DNA of 64,000 bases, from assembly GCF_007860135.1 (NCBI RefSeq), contig NZ_SJPV01000006.1, positions 62,001-126,000 of the forward strand, in the 5' to 3' direction. This DNA is from Novipirellula artificiosorum (GTDB lineage: Bacteria > Planctomycetota > Planctomycetia > Pirellulales > Pirellulaceae). Each line of letters begins with the position of its first letter. Within the stretch, counting starts at the first letter, position 1. The position numbers and the translations under genes were made by a program. The notes beneath the pieces were generated by a model that was given only the letters and a program-made list of their open reading frames with translations, had not been told where the DNA came from and did no database searches. Positions 35,349 through 44,501 of this stretch are shown here, piece by piece.

Positions 35349-37877
35349 ATGATCCATCGCCTCCTACTTGCCCTTTTGGCCGTGTTGGCCGTCCTTTCTA
35401 CGCCACAATTCGGTGTTGCGGAAACCCCCTCGGTCACTTTCGTCACTCGTCCGTCGATTGACCAAATCAACCAGCATTACGTCAGCAATCGTGTTCCCTT
35501 GGTGCCCAGTTCACTGATCGGGCTTCCAGTTGGATCCGTCGAACCGGACGGTTGGCTCCGTGTCTATTTGGAAAAGCAACGAGATGGATTGACGGGAAAT
35601 TTGGGACGAATCAGCGCCTGGCTGCAAAAAGACGATAACGCTTGGTTAAGCAAAGATGGTAAGGGCAAATGGGGCTGGGAAGAGCTACCCTATTGGCTGA
35701 AAGGCTACGGCGAAATCGCCTATCGATTGGACGATCCCGAGATGATCGCCGAGACAAAGATTTGGATTGAAGGTGCTCTGAATTCACAACGGCCAAACGG
35801 TGACTTCGGTCCCGACCATCGCATGAACGACGGCTCTCGCGATTACTGGGCCAACATGATCATGCTGTACTGCCTGCAATCGTACTATGAATATGCTCAT
35901 GACGAGCGAGTGCTCGACTTGATGGCCAAATACTTTCACTATCAAGGGTCCGTTGCCGACGAAGCGATGTTGACCGGTTACTGGCAACACATGCGTGGCG
36001 GTGACAATCTATACAGCATCTATTGGCTGTACAACCGCACGGGCGACAAGTCGTTGTTGGAGGTGGCCGAGAAGATGCATCGCAACACCGCCGATTGGAG
36101 GATGAACGACACGCTTCCGAATTGGCATAACGTCAATGTTGCTCAAGCGTTCGGCGAACCGGCAACCTACTATCTACAGACTCATGACCCGCAAGACTTG
36201 CAAGCGGCATACAACAATTTCCACGAAATCCGTCGACGCTATGGGCAAGTCCCCGGAGGCATGTTTGGCGGTGATGAAAATTGTCGCGAGGGTTTCGATG
36301 ATCCAAGGCAATGTGTGGAAACCTGTGGAATGGTCGAGCAAATGCTCTCGGACGAACTGCTAACACAGATTACGGGTGACACGTTCTGGGCGGACAACTG
36401 CGAAGACGTTGCTTTCAACACTTACCCAGCAGCCGTGATGCCCGATTTTCGCTCGTTGCGTTATTTGACCGGCCCCAACATGGTCATCAGCGACCAACAG
36501 AACCATCATCCAGGAATCGATAACGGTGGTCCGTTCATGATGATGAACCCGTTTAGTTCGCGATGTTGTCAACACAATCACTCGCACGGGTGGCCGTATT
36601 ACGCCCGCAACTTATGGGCCGCGACGCCGGACAATGGTGTTTGTGCGTCGATGTACTGTGAAAGTAAAGTGAACGTGAAAGTCGGCGATGGTACCGAAGT
36701 CACGTTGAGCGAACAGACGCATTACCCTTTCGATGAACAAATCCAGATTACGGTCAACACGCCCAAGCGAGTGACGTTCCCCTTGTACATGCGGATTCCG
36801 GCCTGGTGCAACGATGCGCAGCTCAGCATCAATGGCGAAAGGATCAACGCCAAACTTTCCGGAGCTGGTTACGCAAAGATTGATCGCACTTGGAATGACG
36901 GCGACAAGGTCACGCTACGGCTGCCGATGCAGATTCGCGTTCGCAATTGGAAACAAAACCACGACAGCGTCAGCGTCGACTTCGGCCCGTTGACGTTTTC
37001 GCTACGGATTGATGAGCAGTACGTCAAGTTCGAAAGTACCTCGACCGCCATCGGCGATTCCAAATGGCAAGACGGTGTCGATACGGCCGCTTGGCCGTCG
37101 TGGGAAATCCATCCTCAGTCGCCTTGGAATTACGGATTGGTTTTGAACGCAGACGACCCCAAACGGTCCTTCGAACTTTTGCGTGGGGAATGGCCGGCAG
37201 ACGATTTTCCGTTCACGCTCGATTCGGTCCCGTGGTCCATGCGGGTGAAAGCCAAGCGGATTCCCCAGTGGACCGTGGACCGGCATGGACTGTGTGCCGA
37301 ATTGCAGGACAGCCCGGTCTCGTCCCATCAGCCGATCGAGACGGTGACGCTGGTCCCCATGGGGGCAGCCCGACTTCGCATTTCTGCTTTCCCGGTGATT
37401 GGCGAAGGGGAACGAGCTCACAAGTGGACGGCGCCGGCAATTCCCCAGCCGCCGCTGTACGATGCCAGTGCATCACACGTCCACGGCAGCGACTCGGCGG
37501 ATGCGATGTGTGACTCGCTCGAACCGAAGCGTTCTGGGGATCAAGCAACCGAGCGGATGACTTGGTGGGACCACCGCGGCAGCGAAGAGTGGGCGCAATA
37601 CGATTTCGCAGGTCCGCGTGAGGTGTCGGAGGCGTCGGTTTATTGGTTTGACGATACCGGCAAAGGAGAGTGCCGTGTTCCCGCGTCGTGGAAATTGCTC
37701 TACCGCGACTCGGGCGAATGGAAGTCCGTGCAGCTGATGGACCGCTCCAAGTACGGGACCCAGCAGGATCAATTCAATGTTGTCGCGTTCAAACCGGTGA
37801 CGACGGATGCGCTGCGGTTGGTCGTCAAACTGCGTGACGGCTTCTCGGGCGGCGTGTTGGAGTGGAAGGTTCGCTAA
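35349..37877 (+). CDS. Secreted GH127-family beta-L-arabinofuranosidase-like protein
   Basis: An 842-residue exported glycosidase (former DUF1680). Signal peptide to about residue 25. The helical barrel covers about 50-430 and keeps the residues that bind zinc in GH127: E-T-C in CVETCGMVEQ near 326 and the Cys pair in SSRCCQHNHS near 400, of which the first is the nucleophile in the characterised arabinofuranosidase. A beta-sandwich region (YPFDEQIQITV, YMRIPAWCNDAQLSINGE) and a discoidin-like tail (EASVYWFDDTGKGECRVPASW) follow. Substrate specificity in planctomycetes may differ from arabinan. It is the last gene of the secreted-enzyme stretch. Confidence 0.88.
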   Translation: MIHRLLLALLAVLAVLSTPQFGVAETPSVTFVTRPSIDQINQHYVSNRVPLVPSSLIGLPVGSVEPDGWLRVYLEKQRDGLTGNLGRISAWLQKDDNAWLSKDGKGKWGWEELPYWLKGYGEIAYRLDDPEMIAETKIWIEGALNSQRPNGDFGPDHRMNDGSRDYWANMIMLYCLQSYYEYAHDERVLDLMAKYFHYQGSVADEAMLTGYWQHMRGGDNLYSIYWLYNRTGDKSLLEVAEKMHRNTADWRMNDTLPNWHNVNVAQAFGEPATYYLQTHDPQDLQAAYNNFHEIRRRYGQVPGGMFGGDENCREGFDDPRQCVETCGMVEQMLSDELLTQITGDTFWADNCEDVAFNTYPAAVMPDFRSLRYLTGPNMVISDQQNHHPGIDNGGPFMMMNPFSSRCCQHNHSHGWPYYARNLWAATPDNGVCASMYCESKVNVKVGDGTEVTLSEQTHYPFDEQIQITVNTPKRVTFPLYMRIPAWCNDAQLSINGERINAKLSGAGYAKIDRTWNDGDKVTLRLPMQIRVRNWKQNHDSVSVDFGPLTFSLRIDEQYVKFESTSTAIGDSKWQDGVDTAAWPSWEIHPQSPWNYGLVLNADDPKRSFELLRGEWPADDFPFTLDSVPWSMRVKAKRIPQWTVDRHGLCAELQDSPVSSHQPIETVTLVPMGAARLRISAFPVIGEGERAHKWTAPAIPQPPLYDASASHVHGSDSADAMCDSLEPKRSGDQATERMTWWDHRGSEEWAQYDFAGPREVSEASVYWFDDTGKGECRVPASWKLLYRDSGEWKSVQLMDRSKYGTQQDQFNVVAFKPVTTDALRLVVKLRDGFSGGVLEWKVR

Positions 37878-37887
37878 ACGGTTGCTT

Positions 37888-37909
37888 GGCATCGTTTCTT
37901 GTCGATGCC
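37888..37909. terminator. Stem-loop between convergent GH127 and regulator genes
   Basis: GGCATCG pairs with CGATGCC across an 8-base loop. It lies 10 bases after the GH127 stop and 45 before the regulator's stop; there is no T run, so it is only a candidate two-way terminator. Confidence 0.4.
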
Positions 37910-37954
37910 GTGATCCCTGATTGCGAGGGGAAACGAGACGTTTTCTGGACGCTG

Positions 37955-39304
37955 CTACTTCAGCTTCCGATACAACGTTTTGCGATCGACTCCGAGAATC
38001 TGTGCCGCTTGAGTACGATTTTGGTTGACGGCGTTCAAGACATGATCAATGTAGCGTGCTTCAATCTCTTCGAGTGACACCAGTTCAGTGGGATCGTCGC
38101 CACCGATAAACACCGATCCGCGACGAAAGTCGCAGATTTTTTCGGGCAGGTCATCTACTGTCACCGTATCGTAACGCGTCAATGCCACGGCCCGCTCGAT
38201 GACGTTTCGCAGTTCTCGCACGTTGCCGGGCCACGAGTATTCGAGCAATTTTTCTGCCGCAGGCTCGGCAATCCCCAATATCGGCTTGTTCGCCTTCGCC
38301 GAAAATTGATGGATAAAGTGATTCGCCAACGCCAAAATATCGGCGCCTCGAGATCGGAGCGGAGGCAAGTGCAATTGAATAACGTTGATACGGTAAAACA
38401 GGTCCTGGCGAAAACGCCCTTCTTCAACTGCCGCTTCCAAATCGCGGTGGGTCGCTGCGAGCACGCGGACATCGAACGCAATCTCACGGTCGCTGCCGAC
38501 AGGCCGTAATCGGTTCTCTTCGAGTGCTCTCAGTAATTTGACCTGCATCGACATTGGCATGTCGCCGATTTCATCGAGCAACAAGGTGCCGCCCTCGGCT
38601 TCGAGAAACAACCCGCGACGGTCGTGGCGCGCATCGGTGAAGGCGCCACGAGTATGGCCAAAGAGTTCGCTTTCCAGCAGCGTTTCCGACAAGGCGGTGC
38701 AGTTGACCGCAACGAAGGGTTGCTTTGACCTCTCGCTGTGTCGATGAATCGATCCTGCGACCAACTCTTTGCCTGTTCCACTTTCGCCGGTAATCAAAAT
38801 CGACGCGTCCGACGCAGCAACGCGGAGCAATTGGTCATGCAGTCGTCGCATCGGCTCGCTCTCGCCAAGCAGTTCGCCAGCTCCGAAACCCTGCGACGAC
38901 TTCGATTGCAGGATCCGGATCTGCCCTGTCAGTTTGCGTTTTTCAATGGCTCGTTCGACCGCAATGGCAAGCACCTGCATCTCGACCGGTTTGGTGATGA
39001 AGTCGTAGGCACCGCTGCGGATCGCTGAAACCGCAGTGTCTAAACTGCCGAACGCCGTCATCACGATCACGGGAACATCGGGACGAAGTTCAGCAATTTG
39101 TTGGCACAGCTGCAATCCCGTCGTGCCAGGCATGCGGACATCGGTCAACACCACATCAAATTCAGTATCTCGAATTTTCGTCATTGCGTCGGCGGCGGAC
39201 TGACACGACTCGGTTGCGATGCCACGTAATTGCAGTGCCGTTTCCACCAATTCACACATGCTTTGTTCGTCATCGACGATTAGCGCGCGTCCTTCCTTAC
39301 TCAT
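37955..39304 (-). CDS. NtrC-family sigma-54-dependent response regulator
   Basis: A 449-residue DNA-binding regulator with three parts: receiver (residues 1-120; phosphoacceptor D55 in VVLTDVRMPG), AAA+ ATPase (about 145-385; Walker A GESGTGKE at 173-180, Walker B GTLLLDEIGD) and a Fis-type helix-turn-helix (RTQAAQILGVDRKTLYRKLK) at the end. The loop that contacts sigma-54 is GAFTDA (220-225) instead of the usual GAFTGA, so its activity on sigma-54 is likely but needs care. The ATG at 39304 overlaps the kinase stop (TGATG), which settles the start and suggests coupled translation. It is the partner of the kinase just upstream. Its targets cannot be read here. Confidence 0.92.
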   Translation of the reverse strand: MSKEGRALIVDDEQSMCELVETALQLRGIATESCQSAADAMTKIRDTEFDVVLTDVRMPGTTGLQLCQQIAELRPDVPVIVMTAFGSLDTAVSAIRSGAYDFITKPVEMQVLAIAVERAIEKRKLTGQIRILQSKSSQGFGAGELLGESEPMRRLHDQLLRVAASDASILITGESGTGKELVAGSIHRHSERSKQPFVAVNCTALSETLLESELFGHTRGAFTDARHDRRGLFLEAEGGTLLLDEIGDMPMSMQVKLLRALEENRLRPVGSDREIAFDVRVLAATHRDLEAAVEEGRFRQDLFYRINVIQLHLPPLRSRGADILALANHFIHQFSAKANKPILGIAEPAAEKLLEYSWPGNVRELRNVIERAVALTRYDTVTVDDLPEKICDFRRGSVFIGGDDPTELVSLEEIEARYIDHVLNAVNQNRTQAAQILGVDRKTLYRKLK

Positions 39305-40806
39305 CAAGTGTCTCCCTCGGTTTCCGATGCTTTGGGACGTGATGGAGCCGGCAGATAGATCGTAAAACAACTTCCGGCACCCAGTTCACTTTCGACCTCA
39401 ATTCTCCCACCGTGCTCCTGAACGATTCCATGCGAAATGGAAAGTCCTAACCCGGTTCCTTGTCCGATGTCCTTGGTCGTAAAAAAAGGCTCAAAGATAT
39501 GCTGTTTGTCTTGTTCACAAATTCCGGAACCATTATCCGATATGGCGATCTTCTGGTAGCCGACATTCGAATCCGCGTGACTCAACGAGATCGTGATGGT
39601 TCCATCCTGCTCGATCGAATGAATCGCATTGACAATGAGATTCATCAGCACCTGTTGCATCTGGCTGGCATCCACTTCGGCGATCAGCGGATGGTCAGGT
39701 TGAACAAAGTCGATACGTACCTTCTGCTTGGCCGCCAATGGTTGAGCGAGGCTCACGGTTTGCTCGATCAGTTCGCCGAGAGGATGCGCGGATCGATCGG
39801 GCGTGCTTTGCCGTGCAAAATCGAGAAGTTCGCGAATGGTTTTGGTGATCCGATGGGCTTCCGATTGAATGGCCATCGCGCTCTCCGCAATCACCTGCTG
39901 CTGAAGTTGGCCGGCTGCGATCAATTCGGCACGGCCGCTGATGACATTGAGCGGGGTTCCGATCTCGTGAGCAACGCCCGCGGCTAACCGTCCGACGCTG
40001 CTCAACCGATCGGAATGTCGCAACTGTTCGACCGCGACGATTCGCGATTCCGTTTCCGCTTCCAAGCGAGCACGTTGGTTTGCCAATTGATCGCACATCG
40101 TATTGATCGCGGTGGCAAGACCGCCGAGTTCGTCGTTTGACTTCAACTTGATCGGATCGCCAAAGTCCCCGTTGCCCACCCGCTCGACTTTCTCGATCAA
40201 ATGATGCAAGGGCCGGCCAACCATGGCAACGCCGCCGATCAGGATCACAACGCCGGAAAGGGTTGCGACCCCAAGCAGTGCCATGATGGAAGAAAGCAAG
40301 GAACGGTGCAGGCGGGCGTCGGCTTCCGTATCGGGTGCTGAAATTTCAATCCCCTCACTAATGCCCGAGGCAGGATCGACAGACTCTGCGTTGGAGACAA
40401 GCGGCACGTAGGTGTAGATCGTATGCGTCCCGGTCGGGTCAGGCATACGGACCGTCGTGACCTCTTTGGTCGTTACGATTAATTCGCGGGGAACCAACGG
40501 TTTTCGGTTTTCAGCAAACGGTTCCGTGGTCACCAGCGAATCAAACTCAACCAACCGAATCCGCATATGACGCACTTGGCTGGTGGACCGCGAGATCACC
40601 TGTTGCAGTTGTTGTGCATCCCGTTGTTGGATGGCTTCGCGAAGCGATGGCTTGAGCGCCGCGGCTAAATCCGACGCGTAACGTTCGTGTTCCGCGAGTG
40701 CCAATTGACGATCGTTGCGGATCGTCAGATAGGCGAACAACCCGACAATCAATAGCAGTCCGACAAGAAACAGCAGAATCAGTTTGGCAGCGAGTCGCAT
40801 GACCAA
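39304..40806 (-). CDS. Membrane-bound sensor histidine kinase, partner of the NtrC regulator
   Basis: A 500-residue kinase with two membrane segments (about 5-27 and 172-198) that bracket an extracytoplasmic sensor domain of about 145 residues with no recognisable fold. A HAMP region (to about 250), the H box GVAHEIGTPLNVISGRAEL near 278 and the ATP domain (NLIVNAIHSI, DNGSG, FFTTKDIGQGTGLGLS) follow. The H box has GTPL rather than the common NPL, as in NtrB/ZraS-like kinases. It phosphorylates the neighbouring regulator, whose gene it overlaps by one base. Its next neighbour, an HtrA protease 290 bp upstream on the same strand, suggests envelope stress as the signal, by inference only. Confidence 0.92.
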   Translation of the reverse strand: MVMRLAAKLILLFLVGLLLIVGLFAYLTIRNDRQLALAEHERYASDLAAALKPSLREAIQQRDAQQLQQVISRSTSQVRHMRIRLVEFDSLVTTEPFAENRKPLVPRELIVTTKEVTTVRMPDPTGTHTIYTYVPLVSNAESVDPASGISEGIEISAPDTEADARLHRSLLSSIMALLGVATLSGVVILIGGVAMVGRPLHHLIEKVERVGNGDFGDPIKLKSNDELGGLATAINTMCDQLANQRARLEAETESRIVAVEQLRHSDRLSSVGRLAAGVAHEIGTPLNVISGRAELIAAGQLQQQVIAESAMAIQSEAHRITKTIRELLDFARQSTPDRSAHPLGELIEQTVSLAQPLAAKQKVRIDFVQPDHPLIAEVDASQMQQVLMNLIVNAIHSIEQDGTITISLSHADSNVGYQKIAISDNGSGICEQDKQHIFEPFFTTKDIGQGTGLGLSISHGIVQEHGGRIEVESELGAGSCFTIYLPAPSRPKASETEGDT

Positions 40807-40984
40807 TCACGAAAAAGAGGGGACGAATCGTTAGACCGTTGGTGCGGAGAGGGTGGGGAGTGTTTGGAATCGTCCGGTCCACCCTACCGGCGCATCCGCC
40901 GCGTCAAAAACAGCAGACAAGCTTCTGCTTGTTGACCGAGTTGATTGTATCGAACAAATCAGAAGCCTGCCGCCAAGAAACGAG

Positions 40985-41036
40985 AGCGGTTGGCGTTGGA
41001 CTTGGAGGGGGAGAGAGAGTCCAGACGCCAACCGCT
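40985..41036 (-). terminator. Long hairpin after the HtrA gene
   Basis: A 12-bp perfect stem (AGCGGTTGGCGT with ACGCCAACCGCT) continues inward as TGGACT/AGTCCA with one bulged base, closing a purine-rich loop. It lies 63 bases beyond the htrA stop. There is no T run in either direction, so it could be a processing or stability element as well as a terminator. Confidence 0.55.
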
Positions 41037-41098
41037 TCGATGAGACGCCCTGCGACGAAATCACGGGCGATGCTGCTGCGGTCTCAGTAGCCAGTCGG

Positions 41099-42667
41099 TT
41101 ACGACTTGATCACGACGAATCGCGAACCTTGGTCACTGCGAACCAGCAGCAGCACGCCGTCCGCTTCCTTCTTACGATTCCTGGCTATCGCCGCTTCGAA
41201 ATCCTCAACGGTTTTGACCCCTTGACGATCGACCTGCGAAATCACCATGCCTGGTGATAACCCCGCTCTGTCGGCTGGGCTACCATCGGCGACCGCCGTC
41301 ACGACCACGCCTTCGACCCCTTCCACACCAAGTTGCTCTGCCACATCCGCATCGACGGGCGCGATTTCCAGCCCGAGATTTTCCATCCTTTTGCTTTCGG
41401 TCGGTCCACCCCCCGCGTCCATCTGGGTTGCAAAATCACCGGTTTGCTCGGCCGCTTCGAAGGTCAATTCCATCTTCTTTCCGTCTCGGACGACTTCAAC
41501 CGTTTGCCTGCTGCCGATCGCAGCCCGTTCGACGATCAGTTGCAAACCTTGCGGCGTCGAAACCGGTTCGTCCCCAAACCGCACAATCACGTCGCCAGAT
41601 TTCAAGCCTGCCTCTGCCGCTGGCGTGCCCGGGAACACGTTGGTCACCACGACACCTCCGCGAGGCTTCACGGACAGTTGTTTCGCCAGATCCTGTGTGA
41701 CGGGCTGGATGCCGACACCCAAGTACGCTCGTTTGACGGTTCCCGTTGCGACCAATTGATCGCCAACCCAATCCGCTAAGTTTGAGGGGACCGCAAACCC
41801 GATCCCTTCGTTTCCTCCACTGCGTGAATGGATCGCCGTATTGATGCCAACGATTTCACCACGCAGGTTCACCAACGGTCCACCACTATTGCCTGGGTTG
41901 ATGGCAGCGTCGGTTTGCAGAAAGTTTTCACGTGCCGTGATGCCAATGCCGCGATGCTTCGCGCTGATGATCCCAGCGGTCACGGTGCTTTCGAGTCCAA
42001 ACGGTTGCCCGAGCGCGAGTACCCAATCACCGATTTCCACTTGATCGCTGTCGCCCATGATGGCGGCAACCAGATCCGTTGCTCCGTCAATCTTGACCAC
42101 CGCAACATCGGTTTTCGGATCCGTCCAAACATTCGTGGCAACAAACTCACGACCGTCTTGGGTGCGAACGATCACTTCGCCGCCGCCAGCAACCACGTGG
42201 TTGTTGGTCAAGATGATCCCGGAGGGATCGATGATCACGCCGGACCCAATCCCGGCACTCGGGGTCGGTTGGCCTCCGGGGCTCCGCTGGGATGGCATTT
42301 GGAAGCGACGTCCCTTGAACATCTCGTCGCCAAACATGTCTTCGAAGGGAGTTCCCTTGAAGGGGTTTTGTCCGCTAAACGGATCACTTGAAGGGCGAAC
42401 GTTTTGTTTTGCGTTCCATGCGACCGAAGGCCGGTTTTCGATGGCAACGACGGCTGGCAGAACTCGATTGGCAACCGTGCGAAACGCGCTCGACAGCGAG
42501 TTTGCCGATTCGATCGCCTGTGCTTGTTGTGGCGATAGGTTTGCCAACGGATCTTTGATCGTTTGGTCCGCGCTGACGTAGGCAGCACCGGCAAAAAGTC
42601 CAACCGAGGCGGCAAGGCCCAAGCCAGCGGTCGCCAACTTGCGACGTTTGAGATTCGTATTCTTCAT
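41099..42667 (-). CDS. HtrA/DegP-type periplasmic serine protease with two PDZ domains
   Basis: A 522-residue trypsin-like protease for misfolded envelope proteins. The signal sequence (KLATAGLGLAASVGLFAGAAYVSA) is preceded by basic residues. The triad is His in ILTNNHVVAGGGEV, Asp in DPKTDVAVVKID and Ser in NPGNSGGPLVNL. PDZ1 begins at RAYLGVGIQPVTQDLAKQL near residue 310 and PDZ2 at NLGLEIAPVDADVAEQL near 425. The frame opens at 42715, but the ATG at 42667 starts directly before the lysine-rich signal region. A Pro/Gln-rich linker lies before the catalytic domain. The gene is followed by a long hairpin. Confidence 0.92.
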   Translation of the reverse strand: MKNTNLKRRKLATAGLGLAASVGLFAGAAYVSADQTIKDPLANLSPQQAQAIESANSLSSAFRTVANRVLPAVVAIENRPSVAWNAKQNVRPSSDPFSGQNPFKGTPFEDMFGDEMFKGRRFQMPSQRSPGGQPTPSAGIGSGVIIDPSGIILTNNHVVAGGGEVIVRTQDGREFVATNVWTDPKTDVAVVKIDGATDLVAAIMGDSDQVEIGDWVLALGQPFGLESTVTAGIISAKHRGIGITARENFLQTDAAINPGNSGGPLVNLRGEIVGINTAIHSRSGGNEGIGFAVPSNLADWVGDQLVATGTVKRAYLGVGIQPVTQDLAKQLSVKPRGGVVVTNVFPGTPAAEAGLKSGDVIVRFGDEPVSTPQGLQLIVERAAIGSRQTVEVVRDGKKMELTFEAAEQTGDFATQMDAGGGPTESKRMENLGLEIAPVDADVAEQLGVEGVEGVVVTAVADGSPADRAGLSPGMVISQVDRQGVKTVEDFEAAIARNRKKEADGVLLLVRSDQGSRFVVIKS

Positions 42668-43039
42668 TGCGATGGTTTTCCTAGGGGGAAGAAAAAAAGG
42701 AGTGGTCGATTCCAATCGCGACCGCAGCGGTTTTCATCACCCGTTCTGCGAATCAGCGAGTGCTGACGCAGTGGAATTGCACACAGCGTGCCAATCGAAG
42801 AAACCTTGCAACTTGCCGTGTTTTTCCGCTTCGCAGAGACGGCCCGACGAGGCAGAGTGCCTCGGTGGGGCAGAATGCCCCAGAAAGAAGATGCGGCTGG
42901 CGTTGATGTTCAAGCTTTCGCTTGCTGCCGCTTCATTAGGATGCCAAGTCCTTCAGCTTGACATCCTCATTCGCTCCACACACGTCTCGATTGCCCGAAG
43001 GATTCGGACAGTCCGAAGGCGTATTTTCCTCCGCGTTCG
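42668..43039. other. Gene-free 372-bp region between HtrA and the lipoprotein gene
   Basis: It carries the tandem hairpins at 42849-42881 and, on the minus strand, whatever promoter drives htrA. I recognise no gene in it. Confidence 0.5.
42849..42881. repeat. Two tandem 15-bp hairpins
   Basis: GAGGCAGAGTGCCTC and GGGGCAGAATGCCCC lie three bases apart. Each is a perfect 6-bp stem with a 3-base loop (GAG, GAA), and the inner GGCA/TGCC is shared, so they are copies that diverged by compensating changes. They follow the lipoprotein gene by 159 bp and precede htrA, and may end one transcript or mark a repeat family. Confidence 0.6.
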
Positions 43040-43423
43040 CTACCAAGGGCCACGCACGTAGTAGACGCCGAATTGATCGGTGTGACTTGGCCAATTTGGA
43101 GTGGCCCGGAAACTGCCGGGTTGCGCTGCGCCCGGTGAATTCGCACTGCGGCCGAATTGGTGGTGAATCGGATACATCAAGTTTTGACTGACACCCCACG
43201 AGAGCGTTTGACGCATGTGCGCCGTCGGGGGGACAACCAACGCGGTCGGTTGGCCATAGTTTTGATAGTAGTACCCACCATGCCAGGGGCGATTGGCCGC
43301 AAAGTTTTGTTGCCAAACTTGCGTCATCGCATACGGATCGCCCGCAGCCACTTCGTTGTGGTTAGAGAAACATCCCGCCAAGGTCGTCAGTAAACCAGCG
43401 GTGAGAAGGATACGTCGAATCAT
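43040..43423 (-). CDS. Small lipoprotein, unknown function
   Basis: A 127-residue protein with a lipobox (LTTLAGC, Cys at residue 18), so it is predicted to be lipid-anchored. The mature part is rich in Tyr, Trp, Gln and Pro (WHGGYYYQNYGQPTALVVPP) and ends FGVYYVRGPW. It matches no family I recognise. It lies 75 bp downstream of the similarly Tyr/Asn-rich secreted protein on the same strand, so the two may be cotranscribed. Confidence 0.7.
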   Translation of the reverse strand: MIRRILLTAGLLTTLAGCFSNHNEVAAGDPYAMTQVWQQNFAANRPWHGGYYYQNYGQPTALVVPPTAHMRQTLSWGVSQNLMYPIHHQFGRSANSPGAAQPGSFRATPNWPSHTDQFGVYYVRGPW

Positions 43424-43498
43424 GACTATTCTGCCGAAGAAAAATTTGAATGGGGGTGAGAGACGATTGAAACCGAGCGAACGTTTCGTGCCGGTCGG

Positions 43499-44077
43499 CT
43501 ATCGAGGAATCCGCAAGTAATTCCAATAGAAGTTGCTGGCGGCTTGGCGAACCGGAGGACTCCAATAAGTCGCTCGAGTGCGATTCATACCTCGACCATT
43601 GTCATAGTAATTGTGGAATCGGTTCTTGTGCGAATAAAGCAATTCTTCGGGATAGAAAGGCTGGTACGTAAAAAACGTATGCCCAACGTTCGGCGGCACA
43701 GGAACGGGCGACAAATACATCTGAGCGTTGGTTCGGTTGCAGTTGCCTTGGGTGTAGTTGTTGTAGAACAGGTCCGGTTGACCGTATTTGCGTTCCAGAC
43801 AACCGATTCCATCACCGTAATCACCGACGTCGTAACCACCAAGGCCCAATCCATCGCGACCCAGGTCGCCCACATAGCTGCCCGATCCGCAATCGCCTGA
43901 CGGGCAAGATCCCGATTCGGTGGATCCCGAACCTCCAACCACGGTATCGCTGACGACATGGGATTCGACGATGCGTTCTCCCCGGCCGAGCCTCTGGGCC
44001 GCTGCCGAACCCGATGTCGTGGCAATCACGGCCAAGGCAGCCGTGCAGGCAATCGTATGCATGAAATGACGTTTCAT
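43499..44077 (-). CDS. Secreted Gly/Tyr-rich protein, unknown function
   Basis: A 192-residue exported protein. A signal peptide (MKRHFMHTIACTAALAVIA, cut near SAAAQ) precedes a Gly/Ser/Asp-rich stretch with paired Cys (ESGSCPSGDCGSGS) at about 57-70 and then a Tyr/Asn/Pro-rich region (PDLFYNNYTQGNCNRTNAQ, FTYQPFYPEELLYSHKNRFH) ending NFYWNYLRIPR. The composition suggests a surface or matrix component, but no fold is recognisable. It is divergent from the topoisomerase A gene. Confidence 0.72.
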   Translation of the reverse strand: MKRHFMHTIACTAALAVIATTSGSAAAQRLGRGERIVESHVVSDTVVGGSGSTESGSCPSGDCGSGSYVGDLGRDGLGLGGYDVGDYGDGIGCLERKYGQPDLFYNNYTQGNCNRTNAQMYLSPVPVPPNVGHTFFTYQPFYPEELLYSHKNRFHNYYDNGRGMNRTRATYWSPPVRQAASNFYWNYLRIPR

Positions 44078-44501
44078 CCTGCGGTTCCTCCTGAACCAGA
44101 TTCAATCGAATCGGAAATGATTCCGATAACCCTTCTGTCGTTGTGGCATTTTGACCGATGGTTTCCTTCCGTGGACACGACCAGCCTTACCGCCATGTTT
44201 CGGATCCATAGCACGATTTGCATGACCTTTGTAATCGGCCTCGTCCCGCTTCCCCTGATCAGCGGTTTCGCTACGACGGGTCCGATCGCTATAACCCCAC
44301 CCTGAGACCAAAATCTCTCCTCTTCACCCATCGAGCTAAGTCGCTCTAAAGCGTACAAATTACGCAGAGCGGTAAAGACCCACTGCCGCCAATGCTCGCT
44401 TGGTGGTGATTCAGCGGGCGAGAACAAGCATTCGCCCCTATGACTGAGCAGCAGCGGCGCGGCCGCTGACCGAAAGACAGACCAGAAAAGGACTTGCAAG
44501 C
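44078..44501. other. Gene-free 424-bp divergent region
   Basis: It separates the secreted Tyr-rich protein gene from the topoisomerase A gene. A perfect 7-bp hairpin with a 4-base loop (44110-44127, ATCGGAA/TTCCGAT) lies 33 bases before the minus-strand ATG and could be an operator. A 144-codon minus frame here (44074-44508) looks like a shadow. Confidence 0.5.
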
